The notes under the pieces were generated by a model. That model worked only from the letters and a program-made list of their open reading frames with translations, was not told where the DNA came from and did not search any database. From Clostridia bacterium (lineage in GTDB: Bacteria > Bacillota > Clostridia > UBA1381 > UBA9506), in the NCBI GenBank assembly GCA_017416855.1, contig JAFQAZ010000002.1, positions 1-64,000 of the forward strand: DNA of 64,000 nt, read 5' to 3'. Positions 61,491 through 64,000 of this stretch are shown here, piece by piece; position 1 is the stretch's first letter; every line of letters starts with the position of its first letter. The position numbers and the translations under genes were made by a program.

Positions 61491-63005
61491 TTAATCAAGT
61501 AATGCAGCAATAATTTTTGCTGCTTCTGCGCGGGTAGTCGAATTTTTCGGTAGATAGCAATTGTTGTCAGCACCATTAATAACACCTGCTTGCTGCAGAG
61601 TCTGCACTGCCTCTTGTGCATAAGCAGAAATAGAATCACTATCATTAAAGTTATTGACCGTTTCAGTCACTGCAAGGGTTTTATCTGCGGCTTGCACAGC
61701 CCTAAGAATCATCGTCGCAAAATCTTCGCGGGTAATTGTGTCATTGGCACCTACCCTGTTATCATCATAACCATTAACGATTCTTTGACTAAGAGCAGTT
61801 GCAATATAAGGATACATCCATGACTCTTTTGGAACATCCTGGAAACCACATTCTGCAGAGAGTTCCACCTGACCGAACGCTAAAACAATCATTTTAATCG
61901 CTTCGCTGCGGGTTACAAAATCTGCCGGTGCAAAAATGTTATCCGCTTTACCATTAATAATTCCTTTTTGATAAAGCTTTAAAATGCTCTCTTCGGCCCA
62001 TGAATACTGTTCCAAGTCAGAAAACGTTTTATTCTGGGCAACCGGCTGATTACTTTCAGCTTTCCCTGCATCCTCAGGTATTTTAATCGCTGAGGATACG
62101 CTGCCAACAGAACTGTTTGAACCATAACTATTATTTGGATAAAGTGGTGTATTAATTGCTAGTGTAACGGCATCATTAAACGCTAAAGCAAAAGCAGAAC
62201 TACTTTGATAGTTTTTCCCAACCAAAGTTTTATAAACCTGATCTTTTTGCAAGCTGTTTAAAGCGTTAAAAGAACTCATATATGGTGTCAATTCTAAAAT
62301 TACAGAATAGTTTGTAACAACATCTTCTATAACACCCCAGGGGCCTGCCGTTACTCTGCTTAACTGCACCAATGCGTCAAATGTATTCTTGATTTCAGTT
62401 GCATTTGCATATGTCTTGTTGCATAAGCCATTAATAACCTGTGTTTTTCCTTCTGCAGATAATTGACCATATGCACTGTCGGCTCCAACAGATAATTGAT
62501 ATACATCATTATATTTTTCGATATTAGATAAAATTGTGCTGCCATCGGCAATCTGATTCATTGCAGTGACAGTTTCAGACACACTTGCGATATGGATCAT
62601 ATCGGTATAAGTTATGTTTTCGGATGACAAACGCAAAGTATAATCACCCGCAACTGCTCCTCCTGGCAAGGTAAAACTTACAAACGTAAAGCTTTTATCC
62701 CCTGAGAGTGTTGTTTCATCAACATGCACACCTACAGTAGCAAACGTTGCTGTGCCACTGATTAATTTTTGTAAATTCGTATCACCAACGCCTGTATCCG
62801 GTTTTAAAAGCATTAAACGAACCGGTTCACTTAAATTAATCGCAAACGGAGCTTCGCCGCTGATTGCTACCGTGCCATTGACGCGGTCATAATCAACAAC
62901 CACATTTTCAAAAGAAGGTGTCACAGGTATTGTTTCTGCAAAAGCACTTAAGGAAACCACACACAGAAGTACAGCTAAACATAAGGACAATAGTCGTTTT
63001 TTCAT
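61491..63005 (-). CDS. Secreted SLH-domain surface protein
   Basis: A 504-residue exported protein. Signal peptide (MKKRLLSLCLAVLLC..., cut near AFAET), N-terminal beta-sandwich domain (about 27-145) of the bacterial Ig or cohesin-related kind ('EAPFAINLSEPVRLML'), a helical middle (about 150-300), a short linker and three SLH modules (about 330-504: 'FSDLEQYSWAEESILKLYQK', 'FQDVPKESWMYPYIATALSQ', 'FNDSDSISAYAQEAVQTLQQ'). ATG 63005 has GGAGGGAG upstream. It is 14 bases before the response regulator gene, so it seems co-transcribed with the two-component system. Likely a cell-wall-bound glycan-binding protein; function unknown. Confidence 0.85.
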   Translation of the reverse strand: MKKRLLSLCLAVLLCVVSLSAFAETIPVTPSFENVVVDYDRVNGTVAISGEAPFAINLSEPVRLMLLKPDTGVGDTNLQKLISGTATFATVGVHVDETTLSGDKSFTFVSFTLPGGAVAGDYTLRLSSENITYTDMIHIASVSETVTAMNQIADGSTILSNIEKYNDVYQLSVGADSAYGQLSAEGKTQVINGLCNKTYANATEIKNTFDALVQLSRVTAGPWGVIEDVVTNYSVILELTPYMSSFNALNSLQKDQVYKTLVGKNYQSSSAFALAFNDAVTLAINTPLYPNNSYGSNSSVGSVSSAIKIPEDAGKAESNQPVAQNKTFSDLEQYSWAEESILKLYQKGIINGKADNIFAPADFVTRSEAIKMIVLAFGQVELSAECGFQDVPKESWMYPYIATALSQRIVNGYDDNRVGANDTITREDFATMILRAVQAADKTLAVTETVNNFNDSDSISAYAQEAVQTLQQAGVINGADNNCYLPKNSTTRAEAAKIIAALLD

Positions 63006-63024
63006 AATTTGCTGCTCCCTCCCC

Positions 63025-64000
63025 TTAGTCTAAAATAATACATTCACGGAAAAGACCAGAATCTGCTGTAACGATTACATGGGAGGCTTCTAATGTACCT
63101 ACTGTTGCTTCATCCAGTACATCTGTATCTTTTCCAAGCATAATCTTTTCGTTTTCGCTATCATATCGATAAATATTCTCAAGCGAGGATAGTCTGACGA
63201 CTAAATGAGGATAGCTTGTGCCCTCTTCGCCTGTTGTGCCACTGAAACTTACAATCATAATGCCATTTTTCTTTGCCGTAACAGTTCCGTAACCCATAAA
63301 TCCACCGCCGAGAATACCACGAACATTTCGTGCCGCCTGACACTCTGATGCTGCTGCTGATATAGAATACTCAGGTGCGTCATTGGGTTTTGTTGTCGGA
63401 AAGAATTTTATTTCATAATCAGAAATCTCACTGCCTTTAAACGCAAGTGACATAACAGTTCCCTGTGTAAAATCACTTGCAGAAAAAGAAGCATCTTCAT
63501 TAATGAAGTATTCAACTTCTTCCCCGCCATAAAGACCGGACACTTTATAAGAAACACCTTCATCATCATTAACTGCTTGTTTTAAATCATTTACAAGAAA
63601 GAGTTTTTCGGAATCGCCAGCATCAGAACTTGCACCACCTGTAAATACAAGCATTTTCGCTATTTTCTCGTCGCTAACATCATAAGCCATTACCTTATAG
63701 TAGCTTGACTTTTTCAGATCGGCAGATGTTAAAAGAGCATATCCCTTTTCAGAAGCCAGTTCATTTCCAGGAGGCAACTCAACCATTACGGTATCTTCAT
63801 CGTACGCAAAAGCTGAATCAAAGGTTTCTGCAACACTCAGATAATATCCAGCCATATCAGATGCAATGGGTGGCGTACCGATACCATTGACAGGATCATA
63901 ATTCAACACTAACGCACCATTCGTTGTCTCCATTGAAGTAACTAAACCAGAGGCATTAATGGTATAATAAATAGCTTGTCCGGCTGTACCGGCCATACCG
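63025..64000 (-). CDS. C-terminal part of a surface protein, unknown function
   Basis: At least 325 codons; the start lies beyond base 64000. The visible part is beta-rich, with an 'AGYYLSVAETFDSAF' start and stretches such as 'NEDASFSASDFTQGTVMSLA', plus 'IVSFSGTTGEEGTSYPHLVV'. I recognise no family. It ends 20 bases before the SLH protein gene, so it is in the same operon. Similar C-terminal regions occur behind SLH or beta-helix domains in Clostridia (inference only). Confidence 0.7.
   Translation of the reverse strand, partial: GMAGTAGQAIYYTINASGLVTSMETTNGALVLNYDPVNGIGTPPIASDMAGYYLSVAETFDSAFAYDEDTVMVELPPGNELASEKGYALLTSADLKKSSYYKVMAYDVSDEKIAKMLVFTGGASSDAGDSEKLFLVNDLKQAVNDDEGVSYKVSGLYGGEEVEYFINEDASFSASDFTQGTVMSLAFKGSEISDYEIKFFPTTKPNDAPEYSISAAASECQAARNVRGILGGGFMGYGTVTAKKNGIMIVSFSGTTGEEGTSYPHLVVRLSSLENIYRYDSENEKIMLGKDTDVLDEATVGTLEASHVIVTADSGLFRECIILD

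Overview
The window looks like a low-GC Gram-positive chromosome of class Clostridia, probably a glycan-degrading gut or rumen anaerobe. Supporting signs are AGGAGG ribosome binding sites, TTGACA/TGnTATAAT promoters, S-layer-homology (SLH) surface proteins, LplB/LplC-type sugar transporters without their own ATPase, YesM/YesN- and YesS-type regulators, dockerin and cohesin-like modules and RepA_N-type element debris. I cannot name a species.

Region 1 (1-16.4 kb) is a uronate and oligosaccharide locus. On the minus strand lie a substrate-binding lipoprotein, two permeases and the start of a secreted F5/8-type C protein. A membrane-bound AraC regulator (+) and a cupin-AraC regulator (-) follow. 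The latter is divergent from a tight plus-strand operon: uronate isomerase, RraA-fold protein, mannonate oxidoreductase, mannonate dehydratase, GH39-like glycosidase and an M28-like/AAC(3)-like fusion. Together these convert glucuronate-type sugars to 2-keto-3-deoxygluconate; no KDG kinase or KDPG aldolase is present.

Region 2 (16.5-21.2 kb, minus) carries two jelly-roll-like proteins, two Gfo/Idh/MocA dehydrogenases, a cupin, a YgjV-like membrane protein and a dehydrogenase remnant next to a 13-bp tandem duplication.

Region 3 (21.5-23.7 kb) and its echo at 43.5-44.5 kb are mobile-element debris: hicB with a nonsense-mutated hicA, two related copies of a truncated repA with iteron-like flanks, a tRNA-Arg(CCU) gene and an orphan 3' half of another tRNA-Arg(CCU). 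The two copies bracket about 21 kb.

Region 4 (23.7-41.2 kb, minus) is the most striking part. One strong promoter drives a 3,644-residue secreted protein ending in a dockerin, then a 1,714-residue protein and a 404-residue protein that each begin with a cohesin-like domain and end in three SLH modules. I infer a cohesin-dockerin surface assembly whose dockerin partner is a giant repeat protein rather than a glycosidase. A GT51 transglycosylase and a Fic protein follow.

Region 5 (44.5-64 kb, minus) is a second glycan-use locus: an SLH protein, a YesN/YesM-type two-component system and a GH141-like beta-helix enzyme with an embedded F5/8 C domain. Then, behind an internal promoter, come a ceramidase-like hydrolase, three Gfo/Idh/MocA enzymes, two TIM-barrel isomerase/lyase proteins, a divergent glycosidase and a NagA-ROK fusion that could phosphorylate and deacetylate N-acetylamino sugars.
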